Below, piece after piece: positions 43,562-53,317 of a DNA stretch of 64,000 nt. This DNA is from Tahibacter aquaticus (lineage in GTDB: Bacteria; Pseudomonadota; Gammaproteobacteria; Xanthomonadales; Rhodanobacteraceae), in the NCBI RefSeq assembly GCF_004363655.1, contig NZ_SNZH01000013.1, forward strand, positions 62,001-126,000, written 5' to 3'. The translations under genes were made by a program, and so were the position numbers. Each line of letters starts with the position of its first letter. Within the stretch, counting starts at the first letter, position 1. The notes under the pieces are model-generated. The model had not been told where the DNA came from. It was given only the letters and a program-made list of their open reading frames with translations, and made no database searches.

Positions 43562-44251
43562 ATGAGCCGCCCTCCCGCTTCCCCGCCGCGCCGCCGTGGC
43601 CGCCCCGCCGCCCATTCCGGCCCTGGCAGCGCCGCCGACGTGCGCGCACAGCTGCTGCAGTCGGCGCTGCAACTGTTTGCCGAACAGGGCATCGCCGCCA
43701 CACCGCTGTCGCAGATCGCCCGCAAGGCGCAGGTGACGCCGGCCCTGCTGCATTACTACTTCGGCTCCAAGGAAAAACTGGTCGAGGCGCTGGTCGAGGA
43801 ACACCTGCTGCCGCTGTCGGCGCAGCTGGGGCTGGGCCTGGCCAGCGGCCCGCGCACTCTGCGCGAGGCGATAGAAGCCCTGGTCGGCAACATCATGGAC
43901 CTGCTCGGCGCCAACCCCTGGTTCCCGCAACTGTGGGTGCGCGAGGTACTGCACGAAGGCGGCCAGCTGCGCCATTACCTGGTGCAGCGCATGGCGCCTG
44001 CGCTAGCGCTGAAGGTGCGCGACCTGGTCGCCGCCGCCCAGGCCCGCGGCGAAATCAATGCCGACATCGAGCCGCGCCTGTTCATGGTCTCGCTGATCGG
44101 GCTCACCGTATTCCCGTTCGCCGCGCAGCCGGTCTGGCGCGCGATCTACCCCGCCGACGACATCACCCCGCAAACCCTGCGCAAGCACGTGCTGGCGCTG
44201 CTGCTGCACGGGCTGGAACCGCGCAGCCCAAGCACTGCCCCCATCGCCTGA
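43562..44251 (+). CDS. TetR-family regulator
   Basis: This 229-residue protein has an N-terminal DNA-binding domain (AALQLFAEQGIAATPLSQIA then VTPALLHYYFGSKEKL, the typical helix-turn-helix) and a C-terminal ligand domain. The first ~25 residues are Pro/Arg-rich. It heads a probable operon with the adaptor, ATPase and permease genes that follow within 25 bp, so it likely represses this exporter and itself. The domain order fits the CecR (YbiH)-type regulators that accompany YbhGFSR exporters. Confidence 0.92.
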   Translation: MSRPPASPPRRRGRPAAHSGPGSAADVRAQLLQSALQLFAEQGIAATPLSQIARKAQVTPALLHYYFGSKEKLVEALVEEHLLPLSAQLGLGLASGPRTLREAIEALVGNIMDLLGANPWFPQLWVREVLHEGGQLRHYLVQRMAPALALKVRDLVAAAQARGEINADIEPRLFMVSLIGLTVFPFAAQPVWRAIYPADDITPQTLRKHVLALLLHGLEPRSPSTAPIA

Positions 44252-44273
44252 ACCCCCTGCCCGGACTGCCGCC

Positions 44274-45269
44274 ATGTCCACTCTGAGATTATTTTTCATT
44301 CTCTCTTTTGCCGCACTGCTAGGCGCCTGCAACCGCAGCAACGCGCCACCGCCGCTGCTGGGCACGCTGGAATGGGACCGCATCGCAGTACAGGCCGAAG
44401 CGGCCGAACCGGTGATCGCGATCGCCGTCAAGGAAGGCGACCGGGTCGAAGCCGGCGCGCTGCTGCTGCAGCTGGACCCGCGCCGCAGCGACGCCCAGCT
44501 GGCCCAGGCCCAGGCCGAACTGGTGCGCAGCCAGGCCGCCCAGGCCGAACTGCAGCACGGCGCGCGCAGCGAAACCCTGGCGGCCAGCCGCGCCGATCTG
44601 GCCCGCGCCGAAGTCAGTCGCAGCGACGCCCAGCGCGAACGCGAACGCGCCGCGGAAATCCGCCGCCAGGGCCTGATCGCCCAGGCCGAACTGGACCGGC
44701 GCGACACCGCATTGAAATCCGCCCGCGCCGAAGTCGCCGCCGCCCAGGCACATGTGCTGGAACTGACCAACGGCACCCGCCCGGAACAGCTCGACCAGGC
44801 CGACGCCAGCGTCGCCGCCGCCCAGGCCAAGGTCGACGAACTGCGCCTCACGCGCGAACGCCTGGACGTACGCGCACCGCAGGCCGGCCGCGCCGACGCC
44901 CTGCCGTACAAGCTCGGCGACCAGCCGGCGCGCGGCGCCAGCGTGGTCTCGCTGCTCTGCGGTACAGCGCCGTATGCACGCCTGTTCGTACCGGCGCCGC
45001 GGCGCAGCGCGCTGCAGCCTGGGCAGGTGCTGACCGTGCAGATCGCCGGCATCGCCCAGCCGTATTCGGCGCATGTACGCGCCGTGCGCAGCGAGGCCTC
45101 GTTCACGCCCTACTACGCCCTCAGCGGCGACGATGCCAACCGGCTGTCGTACCGCGCCGAACTGCTGCTCGACGGCTGCGCCGGCAGCGATTGCAGCCAG
45201 GCGATCGCGCTGCAGGATCTGCCCGCTGGCCTGCCGCTCAGCGCCGAGGTGCAGGGCCATGGCCAGTGA
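44274..45269 (+). CDS. HlyD-family adaptor lipoprotein (YbhG-like)
   Basis: This 331-residue protein starts MSTLRLFFILSFAALLGAC, a lipoprotein signal. A short lipoyl half (VIAIAVKEGDRVEAGALLLQ), a long Ala/Glu/Arg-rich coiled coil (~75-190) and RLDVRAPQAGRADALPYKLG follow. This is the periplasmic partner of an ABC-2 exporter. It overlaps the ATPase gene by 11 bp. E. coli YbhG with YbhFSR, which exports drugs such as cefoperazone, is the closest arrangement I know. Confidence 0.9.
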   Translation: MSTLRLFFILSFAALLGACNRSNAPPPLLGTLEWDRIAVQAEAAEPVIAIAVKEGDRVEAGALLLQLDPRRSDAQLAQAQAELVRSQAAQAELQHGARSETLAASRADLARAEVSRSDAQRERERAAEIRRQGLIAQAELDRRDTALKSARAEVAAAQAHVLELTNGTRPEQLDQADASVAAAQAKVDELRLTRERLDVRAPQAGRADALPYKLGDQPARGASVVSLLCGTAPYARLFVPAPRRSALQPGQVLTVQIAGIAQPYSAHVRAVRSEASFTPYYALSGDDANRLSYRAELLLDGCAGSDCSQAIALQDLPAGLPLSAEVQGHGQ

Positions 45270-46218
45270 CAACGCGATCGAGGCGCGCGGCCTGAGCAAG
45301 CAGTTCGGCCAGCTGGTCGCCGTCGACAAGGTCGACCTGACCGTTTCCCGCGCACAGATCTACGGTTTTCTCGGCCCCAACGGCTCGGGCAAGTCGACCA
45401 CGATACGCATGCTCTGCGGCCTGCTCATGCCCAGTGCCGGCGACATTCAGGTGCTGGGCCTGGCGATACCGCAGCAGGCCGAACAGCTGAAACGCCGCAT
45501 TGGCTACATGACGCAAAAGTTTTCTTTGTACGAAGACCTCAGCGTGCAGGAGAACCTGGAATTCCTCGCCGCCGTGCACGACCTGCCCCGCGCCGCAGCA
45601 CGCCAGCGCATCGATCATCTGCTGCAGCGCTACTGGCTGGCCGAACGGCGCAAGCAGCTGGCCGGCACCCTGTCCGGCGGGCAGAAACAGCGCCTGGCCC
45701 TGGCCGGTGCCGTGCTGCACGAGCCAGAGCTTCTGTTCCTGGACGAACCCACCAGCGCCGTCGATCCGCAATCGCGGCGCGAGTTCTGGGATTCGCTGTT
45801 CGAACTCACCGACGCGGGCACGACCATCCTGGTCTCCACCCACTACATGGACGAAGCCGAGCGCTGCCATCGCCTGGCCATTCTCGACCAGGGCCGCCTG
45901 GTCGCCGACGGCGCGCCGCGCGAACTGTGCGCGCAGTTGCCTTACGCCGTCTGGCTGGTCGACTGCGCCGCGCCACGGCGCGCACAGCAGGCCTTGCAGG
46001 GCGAGGCCGGCGTGGTCGGCCTCGCCCAGATCGGCGCCGAGCTGCGCGTGCTGGCGGCGCGCGAGGCGTGGCATGCCGACAGCCTGGCCCGGCATCTGGC
46101 CCAGCGCGGCGTGCCGGCCGAGGTACGCCGCGGCGAGGCCAACCTCGAAGACGTGTTCGTCGCCGCCACGCGCAAGCCACTGCGCAGCGCGCCCGCTGCA
46201 ACCGGAGCCGCCGCATGA
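45259..46218 (+). CDS. ABC transporter ATPase (YbhF-like, single domain)
   Basis: This 319-residue nucleotide-binding subunit has Walker A GPNGSGKST, signature LSGGQKQR, Walker B LLFLDEPTSAVDP and the switch His in STHYMDEAE. E. coli YbhF has two such domains; here there is one, plus a ~80-residue C-terminal extension. The ATG at 45259 lies within the adaptor's end, and the stop overlaps the permease ATG (ATGA at 46215), so the three genes are coupled. Confidence 0.94.
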   Translation: MASDNAIEARGLSKQFGQLVAVDKVDLTVSRAQIYGFLGPNGSGKSTTIRMLCGLLMPSAGDIQVLGLAIPQQAEQLKRRIGYMTQKFSLYEDLSVQENLEFLAAVHDLPRAAARQRIDHLLQRYWLAERRKQLAGTLSGGQKQRLALAGAVLHEPELLFLDEPTSAVDPQSRREFWDSLFELTDAGTTILVSTHYMDEAERCHRLAILDQGRLVADGAPRELCAQLPYAVWLVDCAAPRRAQQALQGEAGVVGLAQIGAELRVLAAREAWHADSLARHLAQRGVPAEVRRGEANLEDVFVAATRKPLRSAPAATGAAA

Positions 46219-47309
46219 ACCTGCGCCGCCTGTTCTCCATTGTGCTGAAGGAACTGCGCCAGCTGCGCCGCGACCGCCTGACCTTCGGCATGATCGTCGG
46301 CATACCGACCATGCAGCTGCTGCTGTTCGGCTTCGCCATCAACCTGGATGTGCGCCATCTCGACGCGGCCGTGCTCGACCAGGCCAATACGGCCCGCTCG
46401 CGCGAATTCGTCGCCGAGATCGCCGCCTCGCAGGTCGTCACCCTGCGCGAACAGCTTTCCTCGCCGCAGCAGCTGGACGAGTCCATGCGCCAGGGCAAGA
46501 TCAGCGTCGGCATCGTCATACCCGCCGATTTCGACAACCGCCTGGAACGCGGCGACCGCGCGCCGCTGCAGCTGGTGGTGGACGGCTCTGACCAGGTCGT
46601 GCAGCAGGCGGCGCGCCAGCTTGCCGCGTATCCGCTCGCGCGCCTGCGCAGCGCCGATGCCGTGCCGCCCGCCGCCATGGAAATTGTCAATTTCTACAAT
46701 CCGGAACGGCGCGCGCCGGTGAACACCGTGCCCGGCCTGGTCGGCGTGATCCTGACCATGACCATGGTGATGTTCACCGCCATGGCCCTGGTGCGCGAAC
46801 GCGAGCGCGGCAATCTGGAAATGCTGATCGCCACGCCGGTATCGCCCTGGGAACTGACCCTGGGCAAAGTGCTGCCCTTCATCGGCATCGGCCTGGTCCA
46901 GGTCAGCCTGGTACTGGCCCTGGGCAAGCTGATTTTCGCCGTGCCCCTGCGCGGGAGCCTGCTGCAGATCTACCTGGCCGCGCTGCTGTTCATCCTGGCC
47001 AGCGCAGCGCTCGGTGTGTTTCTTTCCACATTGGCACGCAGCCAGTTCCAGGCGATGCAGATGGCGTTCTTCACCTTCCTGCCGCAGATATTGCTGTCGG
47101 GCTTCATGTTCCCTTACGCCGGCATGCCCAGGGCGGCGCAGTGGCTGTCGGAGATCCTGCCGATGACGCACTTCCTGCGCCTGATCCGCGGCATCGCCCT
47201 GCGTGGCGCGAGCCTGGCCGATCTCTGGCCCGAGATGGCCGCGCTGGCGGCATTCAGTGCCGTGGTGCTGAGCATTGCGGTGATGCGGGTGAGCAAACGG
47301 CTGGATTGA
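46215..47309 (+). CDS. ABC-2 type permease (YbhS/YbhR-like)
   Basis: This 364-residue membrane protein has one N-terminal helix (LTFGMIVGIPTMQLLLFGFA), a large periplasmic loop (~45-175) and five C-terminal helices, including VPGLVGVILTMTMVMFTAMA and QILLSGFMFPYAGMPRAAQW. This is the ABC-2 export fold. Only one permease gene is present, so the transporter would be a homodimer, unlike the YbhS/YbhR pair. The convergent beta-lactamase gene ends 21 bp away. Confidence 0.93.
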   Translation: MNLRRLFSIVLKELRQLRRDRLTFGMIVGIPTMQLLLFGFAINLDVRHLDAAVLDQANTARSREFVAEIAASQVVTLREQLSSPQQLDESMRQGKISVGIVIPADFDNRLERGDRAPLQLVVDGSDQVVQQAARQLAAYPLARLRSADAVPPAAMEIVNFYNPERRAPVNTVPGLVGVILTMTMVMFTAMALVRERERGNLEMLIATPVSPWELTLGKVLPFIGIGLVQVSLVLALGKLIFAVPLRGSLLQIYLAALLFILASAALGVFLSTLARSQFQAMQMAFFTFLPQILLSGFMFPYAGMPRAAQWLSEILPMTHFLRLIRGIALRGASLADLWPEMAALAAFSAVVLSIAVMRVSKRLD

Positions 47310-47330
47310 CGCCGCTGTTGCCGCGCCGGA

Positions 47331-48146
47331 TCACGGCTTCGGCAAGGCCCCGACCTGCACCAGGATTTCTCGCGCCAGCGGCACGCGCTTGGCCGCGTCG
47401 TCGTCCTTGTGTAAATCGACATTCAGAGCAAAGAACCAGCGCCGCTTGTCGCGCTCTACCCAGCCCACGTACCAGCCCAGGTCGGTTTCGCCAGCCACTT
47501 TTTTCCAGCCGGTCTTGGCATGCATCGCATACGCATCCGTCGCATCGACGATGGTGACGCGACGCACGATATCCTGGCTGCGCGCAGAAAACGGCAGGCG
47601 GCCGTCGGCCAGGCGGCGCAGGAAATCGATCTGCTGCACGGCGCTGATCTTCAGCCCGCCCTGGCCCAGCCAGAATGTGTCGATCTCGCCGGAAATATCC
47701 CGGTTGCCGTAGCCGGCGCGGCTCACCCATTCCTGCATGCGCTCGCGGCCTATACGCCGCGCGAGCTCCTGGTAGAACCAGACCACCGAATACTGCATGC
47801 CGCTGGCCAGGTCGTGGTCGCGGTTCCACACGTCCAGCCAGCGCTTCTTGCCGTCCCAGCGGAAGGTCTCGTGCTCGTCCTTGACCACGCCGGTTTCCAG
47901 CGCCACCAGCGCATTGCAGATCTTGAAGGTCGAGGCCGGCGCGAACGCGGTCTCGGCGCGCTTGCGATCCAGCACCTGGTAGCGCCCGGCCTGCTCGTCG
48001 TAGACCAGCATGGTGCCCGCGCCCAGCCCCTGCGCCGCAAACAGCGGCGCCCATTCCGGATGCACTTCCCAGGTGTCGGCCGCGTTCGCCAGCGGCAATG
48101 CCGCCAGCAGAATCAGGGCCAGGGTCCAGCTGCGCCAGCCTGCCAT
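47331..48146 (-). CDS. Class D (OXA-type) beta-lactamase
   Basis: This 271-residue protein starts at 48146 (MAGWRSWTLALILLAALPLANA), with GGGAG upstream and a signal peptide. Class D motifs are all present: Ser72-T-F-Lys75 (nucleophile and the Lys that is carboxylated), S120-V-V, Y146-G-N, W159 in TFWLG, and K211-T-G-W. The chromosomal setting, with no insertion sequence or integron nearby, suggests a resident enzyme rather than an acquired cassette. It would hydrolyse beta-lactams in the periplasm; the spectrum cannot be read. It is divergent from the molybdoenzyme operon. Confidence 0.95.
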   Translation of the reverse strand: MAGWRSWTLALILLAALPLANAADTWEVHPEWAPLFAAQGLGAGTMLVYDEQAGRYQVLDRKRAETAFAPASTFKICNALVALETGVVKDEHETFRWDGKKRWLDVWNRDHDLASGMQYSVVWFYQELARRIGRERMQEWVSRAGYGNRDISGEIDTFWLGQGGLKISAVQQIDFLRRLADGRLPFSARSQDIVRRVTIVDATDAYAMHAKTGWKKVAGETDLGWYVGWVERDKRRWFFALNVDLHKDDDAAKRVPLAREILVQVGALPKP

Positions 48147-48376
48147 CGGTGTCTCCCATACGGTCGTTGGCGCGCAGGCTAGTGCCGCCTTGTGGCGAAA
48201 TGCGGGCAAACTCGGGCAAGTTCCCGGCGCGTGGCACGATAGGCAGCGCACGCGTTCTGCCCATTCCACCGGCCGGTCCGCTACCATTCGCGCCCTGCAC
48301 CGGGCGTCGGTCCATCGACACGCGGCCGCTGAAAATTTTTCGCGCGGCGACGCGCCGACCTGAGCATCGCCATCGC

Positions 48377-51157
48377 ATGACTCATGCCTCTCTGAAACTG
48401 CACGAACCGGTCGGCGACGACGTCAAGACCACGACGTGCTACATGTGCGCCTGCCGCTGCGGCATCAAAGTGCACCTCAAGGACGGCAAGGTCCGCTATA
48501 TCCAGGGCAATCCCGAGCATCCCGTCAATCGCGGCGTGATCTGCGCCAAGGGCTCGGCCGGCATCATGCAGCACTATTCGCCGGCGCGGCTGAGCAAGCC
48601 GCTGCTGCGCGTGGGCGAGCGCGGCAAGGGCGAGTTCCGCGAAATCGAGTGGGACGAAGCGCTGGCACTGGCGGCGCAATGGCTGGGCGATATCCGCCGG
48701 CGCAATCCGGACGAGCTGGCCTTCTTCACCGGGCGCGATCAGTCCCAGGCACTCACCGGCTGGTGGGCGCAGCAGTTCGGCACCATCAACTACGCGGCGC
48801 ACGGCGGTTTCTGCTCGGTCAACATGGCGGCGGCGGGCATGTATACGCTGGGCGGCTCGTTCTGGGAATTCGGCGAGCCGGACTGGGAACACACGCGCTA
48901 CCTGATGATGTTCGGCGTGGCCGAAGACCACGATTCCAACCCGATCAAGCTCGGCCTGGGCAAGCTCAAGCAGCGCGGCGCCAAACTGCTGGCCATCAAT
49001 CCGGTACGCACCGGCTATGCCGCCATCGCCGACGAATGGCTGGGCATACGCCCCGGCACCGACGGCCTGTTCGTCGGTGCGCTGATCCAGCAGCTGCTGC
49101 TGCACGACTGGGTCGATTTCGACTACCTGGTGCGGTATACGAATGCGCACTATCTGGTTGTGCGTAATCCGGGCCAGGCCGACGACGGCCTGATCGCCCG
49201 CGACGGCGAGCAGCATCCCCTGTGCTGGACGCGCGCCGGCAAGGCCGAGCGCGCCGATGCGGTCGACATTGCACCGCTGGTCGTCGGCGAGTACACGCTG
49301 GCCGACGGACGCAAGGCCGTGCCGGCGTTCCAGCTGTTTGCCGAACGCTTCCTCGCCGCCGACTATGCTGCCGACACCGCCGCCAGCCAGTGCGGTATCG
49401 ACGCGGCGACGATCCGCCGCATTGCCGCAGAAATCGCTGACGTGGCGTTCAAGCAGGAGATCCGCCTGCCCATTGCCTGGACCGACGTCTGGGGCCGCCA
49501 GCACGCGGAAATGATAGGCCGGCCGATCTCGCTGCACGCCATGCGCGGCATCTCCGCCCACAGCAACGGTTTCCACACCTGCCGCATGCTGCATACGCTG
49601 CAGATGCTGCTCGGCGCCATCGATACGCCGGGCAGCTTCCGCTACCAGCCGCCGTACCCCAAGGGCGTGCCGCCGGCCAACCGGCCGGGCAAATCGCGCA
49701 AGGCCGACGGCACGCTCGACGCGGGCCCGCTGGGCTATGTGCATTCGCCGGAAGACCTGCTGGTGGATGCGCAGGGCAATCCGCGACGCATCGACAAGGC
49801 GTTTTCCTGGCAGCACCCGCTGGCCGTGCATGGCATGCTGCAGTCGGTGATCGCCAATGCGGTCGCTGGCGATCCGATGCGGATCGATACGCTGTTCCTG
49901 TTCATGGCCAACATGGGCTGGAACTCGGCCATGAACACCACCGGCACCCGGCGCATGCTGGTGGAGAAAGACGCCGACGGCGAATACAAGATCCCGCGCA
50001 TCATCTACGTCGATGCGTATGCCTCCGAGACGGTGGAATTCGCCGACCTGGTGCTGCCAGACACCACCTATCTCGAACGCTACGACTGCATTTCGCTGCT
50101 CGACCGGCCGATCTCCGACGCCGACAGCGCCAGCGATGCGATCCGCCACCCCATCGCCGCACCCGACCGCGACGTGCGCGCCTTCCAGGATGTACTGCTC
50201 GACCTGGGCACGCGCCTGAAACTGCCCGGCTGCCTGCGCGAAGACGGTTCACCGCGCTATCCCGGCGGCTTTGCCCAGTACATGGTGGAACACGAACGCG
50301 CGCCCGGCGTCGGCCTGCTCGCCGGCTGGCGCGGCCGCGACGGCCAGCGCGAAGGCACTGGCGAGCCGAACCCGCAGCAGCTGGAGCGCTACAAGGAGCA
50401 CGGCGCGTTCTGGCATGCGCCAGTGCCGCTGGCAGGCCGCTACTACAAGATGGCCAATCGCGACTATCTCGAATGGGCGCGCAGCCTCGGCTTCGTCGGC
50501 TCGGTCCACGCACAGGTGATCGAGCTGTATTCCGAACGGCTGCAGCGCTTCCGCCTGGCCGCGCAAGGCCATGGCGCGGTACAGCCGCCGGCGCAGGAGC
50601 GCGAGCGCGTCGCGCGCTATTTCGATCCGCTGCCGTTCTGGTATGCGCCGTTCGAGTGGGCACAGATCGATCTGGACCGCTATCCCATCGCGGCGATCAC
50701 GCAGCGGCCGATGTTCATGTATCACGCCTGGGGTTCGCAGAACGCGTGGCTGCGCCAGATCACCGCGCGCAATTTCCTCTACATCCATCCGCAGACGGCG
50801 CAGTCGCTGCAGCTGCGCGACGACGACTGGGTCTGGGTGGAATCGCCGCAGGGACGTATACGCGTGCCGGTGCGCTGTCATAACGGCACCGAGCCCGGCA
50901 CGGTGTGGAGCTGGAATGCGATCGGCAAGAAACGCGGCTCGTGGAAACTGTCGGCCGATGCGCCGGAATCGCAGCAGGGCTTTCTGCTCAATCACGTCAT
51001 CAGCGAACTGCTGCCGCCGCGCGCCGACGGCTACCGCTATGCGAATGCCGATCCGGTCACCGGCCAGGCGGCCTGGTTCGATCTGCGCGTGCGCATAGAG
51101 AAAGCCGAAGACACGCTGCAATTCCAGCCGCACCGCATCGAGGTTGCCCGCCCATGA
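48377..51157 (+). CDS. soeA: Molybdopterin oxidoreductase catalytic subunit, SoeA-like
   Basis: This 926-residue subunit of the DMSO-reductase superfamily has an N-terminal [4Fe-4S] site (Cys21, Cys24, Cys28 and Cys56 in VICAKG). There is no twin-arginine signal, so it acts in the cytoplasm. GGFCSVNMAAAGMYTLGGSF contains a likely Mo-ligand Cys, and NPVRTGYAAIADEWLGIRPG binds the guanylate. The order catalytic / four-cluster protein / DmsC-type anchor and the lack of export signal match SoeABC, the cytoplasmic sulfite:quinone oxidoreductase of purple sulfur bacteria; a related reductase cannot be excluded. The start at 48377 was chosen as the first Met before the conserved cluster. Confidence 0.85.
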   Translation: MTHASLKLHEPVGDDVKTTTCYMCACRCGIKVHLKDGKVRYIQGNPEHPVNRGVICAKGSAGIMQHYSPARLSKPLLRVGERGKGEFREIEWDEALALAAQWLGDIRRRNPDELAFFTGRDQSQALTGWWAQQFGTINYAAHGGFCSVNMAAAGMYTLGGSFWEFGEPDWEHTRYLMMFGVAEDHDSNPIKLGLGKLKQRGAKLLAINPVRTGYAAIADEWLGIRPGTDGLFVGALIQQLLLHDWVDFDYLVRYTNAHYLVVRNPGQADDGLIARDGEQHPLCWTRAGKAERADAVDIAPLVVGEYTLADGRKAVPAFQLFAERFLAADYAADTAASQCGIDAATIRRIAAEIADVAFKQEIRLPIAWTDVWGRQHAEMIGRPISLHAMRGISAHSNGFHTCRMLHTLQMLLGAIDTPGSFRYQPPYPKGVPPANRPGKSRKADGTLDAGPLGYVHSPEDLLVDAQGNPRRIDKAFSWQHPLAVHGMLQSVIANAVAGDPMRIDTLFLFMANMGWNSAMNTTGTRRMLVEKDADGEYKIPRIIYVDAYASETVEFADLVLPDTTYLERYDCISLLDRPISDADSASDAIRHPIAAPDRDVRAFQDVLLDLGTRLKLPGCLREDGSPRYPGGFAQYMVEHERAPGVGLLAGWRGRDGQREGTGEPNPQQLERYKEHGAFWHAPVPLAGRYYKMANRDYLEWARSLGFVGSVHAQVIELYSERLQRFRLAAQGHGAVQPPAQERERVARYFDPLPFWYAPFEWAQIDLDRYPIAAITQRPMFMYHAWGSQNAWLRQITARNFLYIHPQTAQSLQLRDDDWVWVESPQGRIRVPVRCHNGTEPGTVWSWNAIGKKRGSWKLSADAPESQQGFLLNHVISELLPPRADGYRYANADPVTGQAAWFDLRVRIEKAEDTLQFQPHRIEVARP

Positions 51158-51966
51158 CCCTGCTGCCGACGACAACGACCAAGAAACTCGGCCTGGTCAT
51201 CGACCTCGACACCTGTGTCGGCTGCCATGCCTGCGCCGTGGCCTGCAAGGAATGGAACGAAGGCGGCCAGTTCGGCCCGCTGCCGGACGAAGACGCCTAC
51301 GGCGCCGAGCCGCTGGGGGTCTGGTTCAATCGCATCCACAGCTTCGAAGTGCAACCGCCCGGCGTGCCGGCGGACAGCCGCGGCAACGGTCCGCTGCAGC
51401 AGCTGCTCAAGACCGGCTTTGCCGAACAGGCGCCGGCCATGACGGTGCATTTTCCGCGCTCGTGCCTGCACTGCGAGAAACCTGACTGCGTCACCGTCTG
51501 CCCCACCGGCGCCAGCTACAAGCGCGCCGAAGACGGCATCGTGCTGGTGGACGAGGACAAGTGCATAGGCTGCAAGCTGTGCTCCTGGGCCTGCCCCTAC
51601 GGCGCGCGCGAGTACAGCGAACAACGCGGCGTCATGCAGAAATGCACCTTGTGCGTCGACCGCATCTACAACGAATCCTTCGCCGAGTCCGATCGCCAGC
51701 CCGCCTGCGTGATGGCCTGCCCTACGCGTGCCCGCCACTTCGGCGACCTGGGCGACGCTGACTCGGCCGTCTCCAGACTGGTGGCCGAACGCGAAGGCTA
51801 TGCGCTGATGCCGGAACTGGGCTATGCGCCGGTCAACCGCTACCTGCCGCCGCGGCCGCGCCGCAACGGCTGCGGCGAGACTGCCCGTGCCAACAGCGAG
51901 GAAAGCCTCGATCCCGCCCAGCTGCCGCCGCTGCTGCGCTGGATGGACAAGCTGCTGTCGCGCTGA
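51154..51966 (+). CDS. soeB: Four-cluster ferredoxin subunit, SoeB-like
   Basis: This 270-residue electron-transfer subunit has four cysteine clusters: CVGCHACAVAC, CLHCEKPDCVTVC, CIGCKLCSWAC and CTLCVDR...CVMAC. It binds four [4Fe-4S] centres and links the catalytic subunit to the membrane anchor. Its ATG overlaps the soeA TGA (ATGA). A ~35-residue insert (HSFEVQPPGVPADSRGNGPL) lies between the first and second clusters. Confidence 0.9.
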   Translation: MTLLPTTTTKKLGLVIDLDTCVGCHACAVACKEWNEGGQFGPLPDEDAYGAEPLGVWFNRIHSFEVQPPGVPADSRGNGPLQQLLKTGFAEQAPAMTVHFPRSCLHCEKPDCVTVCPTGASYKRAEDGIVLVDEDKCIGCKLCSWACPYGAREYSEQRGVMQKCTLCVDRIYNESFAESDRQPACVMACPTRARHFGDLGDADSAVSRLVAEREGYALMPELGYAPVNRYLPPRPRRNGCGETARANSEESLDPAQLPPLLRWMDKLLSR

Positions 51967-51996
51967 AATTTTTACCCCATCTTCAAAGGAACCGCC

Positions 51997-52323
51997 ATGC
52001 TGCTGAGCACTACTTCTAACCTCGAAGGCCATCCGGTACAGCGCTATCTCGGGCTGGTCAGCGGCGAGGCCATCCTCGGCGCGAATGTTTTCCGCGATTT
52101 CTTCGCCGGCATCCGCGACATTCTCGGCGGCCGTTCGGGCAGCTACGAGAAGGTGCTGCGCAAGGCCAAGGAAGCGGCCATCGAAGACATGGTCGAAGCA
52201 GCCAAGGATCTCGGCGCGAATGCCGTCATCGGCATCGACTTCGACTACGAGACGGTGCAGATCAAGGAAGGCGGCGACATGCTCATGGTCACCGTGACCG
52301 GCACCGCCGTCGTCACCGGCTGA
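51997..52323 (+). CDS. YbjQ/UPF0145-family protein
   Basis: This 108-residue protein of the DUF74/UPF0145 family begins [20 protein letters not shown] and has the conserved [20 protein letters not shown] and [14 protein letters not shown] segments. AAAGGA lies seven bases before the ATG. It forms pentamers in solved relatives; the role is not established. It sits between soeB and soeC in the same direction with gaps of 30 and 10 bp, which is unusual and may mean a function with the molybdoenzyme. Confidence 0.9.
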   Translation: MLLSTTSNLEGHPVQRYLGLVSGEAILGANVFRDFFAGIRDILGGRSGSYEKVLRKAKEAAIEDMVEAAKDLGANAVIGIDFDYETVQIKEGGDMLMVTVTGTAVVTG

Positions 52324-52333
52324 TCGCGCCCGC

Positions 52334-53317
52334 ATGCATCCGGCGCTGTCGGTCATCTTCTTCACCACGCTGTCGGGCGCGGGCTACGGCCTGCTCGCCC
52401 TGCTCGGCGCGGGCATTGCCCTGGGCTGGTGGCCGAAAACCTTCGCCAGCGTCGCCGCGCCGGCCCTGCTCGGCATGAGCCTGGCCGGCATCGGCCTGCT
52501 GGCGTCGATGGCCCACCTGGGTCAGCCACGGCGTGCCTGGCGCGCCTTCAGCCAATGGCGCAGCTCCTGGCTGTCGCGGGAAGGCGTCTGCGCCGTGCTG
52601 AGCTACCTGCCCGCGCTGACCGTTCTGTATTGCAGCTGGCGCCTGGACCCCAAGGACGACTGGCCGCTGGCTGCGCGCATCGCCGCAGCGCTGCTGCTGC
52701 TCGCGGCGATCGCCACGGTCTATTGCACCGCGCGCATCTACTCCAGCCTGCGCACGATTCCGGCCTGGAACAATGCATGGGTCGCTCCGGTATACCTCGT
52801 GCTGGCAGGGTTTTCCGGCGGCCTCTGGCTATGGCTGCTGGCCAGCTGGCAGCACCGCCACGACGCGCTCTACTGGAACCTGATCGGCCTGCCGCCCTGG
52901 CTGCTGATGGGCGTGGTGCTGAGCGCCATGCTGGCAGCCGCATTGAAGCTGATGTACTGGCGCCGGCTCGATCAGGCAGCACCGCTGGCGACCTCCGCCA
53001 GCGCTACCGGGCTGGGCCGCTTCGGCAGCGTCAGCAGCTTCGAAAAACCGCATACCGAACAGAATTACATCAACCGCGAAATGGGATTTGTCGTCGCACG
53101 CAAGCATGCACAGAAGCTGCGCGCCGTCGCCATGCTAGCCGGCCTCGCCCTGCCGCTGGCGGCGATCGGCGCCAGCGTGCTGTGGACCGGGCTTTCCCTC
53201 ACCTTCGCCCTGCTCGCCCTGCTCGGCGGCAGCGCCGGCATCTTCGTCGAGCGCTGGCTGTTCTTCGCCGAAGCACGCCACGTTGTAAACCTTTATTACG
53301 GCAGCACGCAGGTATAG
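52334..53317 (+). CDS. soeC: DmsC-type membrane anchor, SoeC-like
   Basis: This 327-residue integral membrane protein has eight or nine helices, starting MHPALSVIFFTTLSGAGYGL. It has the DmsC/YnfH pattern, with an early HLGQPRRAWRAF loop and a NYINREMGFVVARKHAQKLR loop. It anchors the complex and exchanges electrons with quinone. The last codons overlap the first of three TGTAAA(T/C)CTTTAT repeats. Confidence 0.88.
   Translation: MHPALSVIFFTTLSGAGYGLLALLGAGIALGWWPKTFASVAAPALLGMSLAGIGLLASMAHLGQPRRAWRAFSQWRSSWLSREGVCAVLSYLPALTVLYCSWRLDPKDDWPLAARIAAALLLLAAIATVYCTARIYSSLRTIPAWNNAWVAPVYLVLAGFSGGLWLWLLASWQHRHDALYWNLIGLPPWLLMGVVLSAMLAAALKLMYWRRLDQAAPLATSASATGLGRFGSVSSFEKPHTEQNYINREMGFVVARKHAQKLRAVAMLAGLALPLAAIGASVLWTGLSLTFALLALLGGSAGIFVERWLFFAEARHVVNLYYGSTQV

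Noticed and set aside
47331-48146. Acquired resistance island around the OXA-type beta-lactamase
   Set aside because: No integrase, insertion sequence, attC site or composition change is seen next to it, so a resident gene is more likely.
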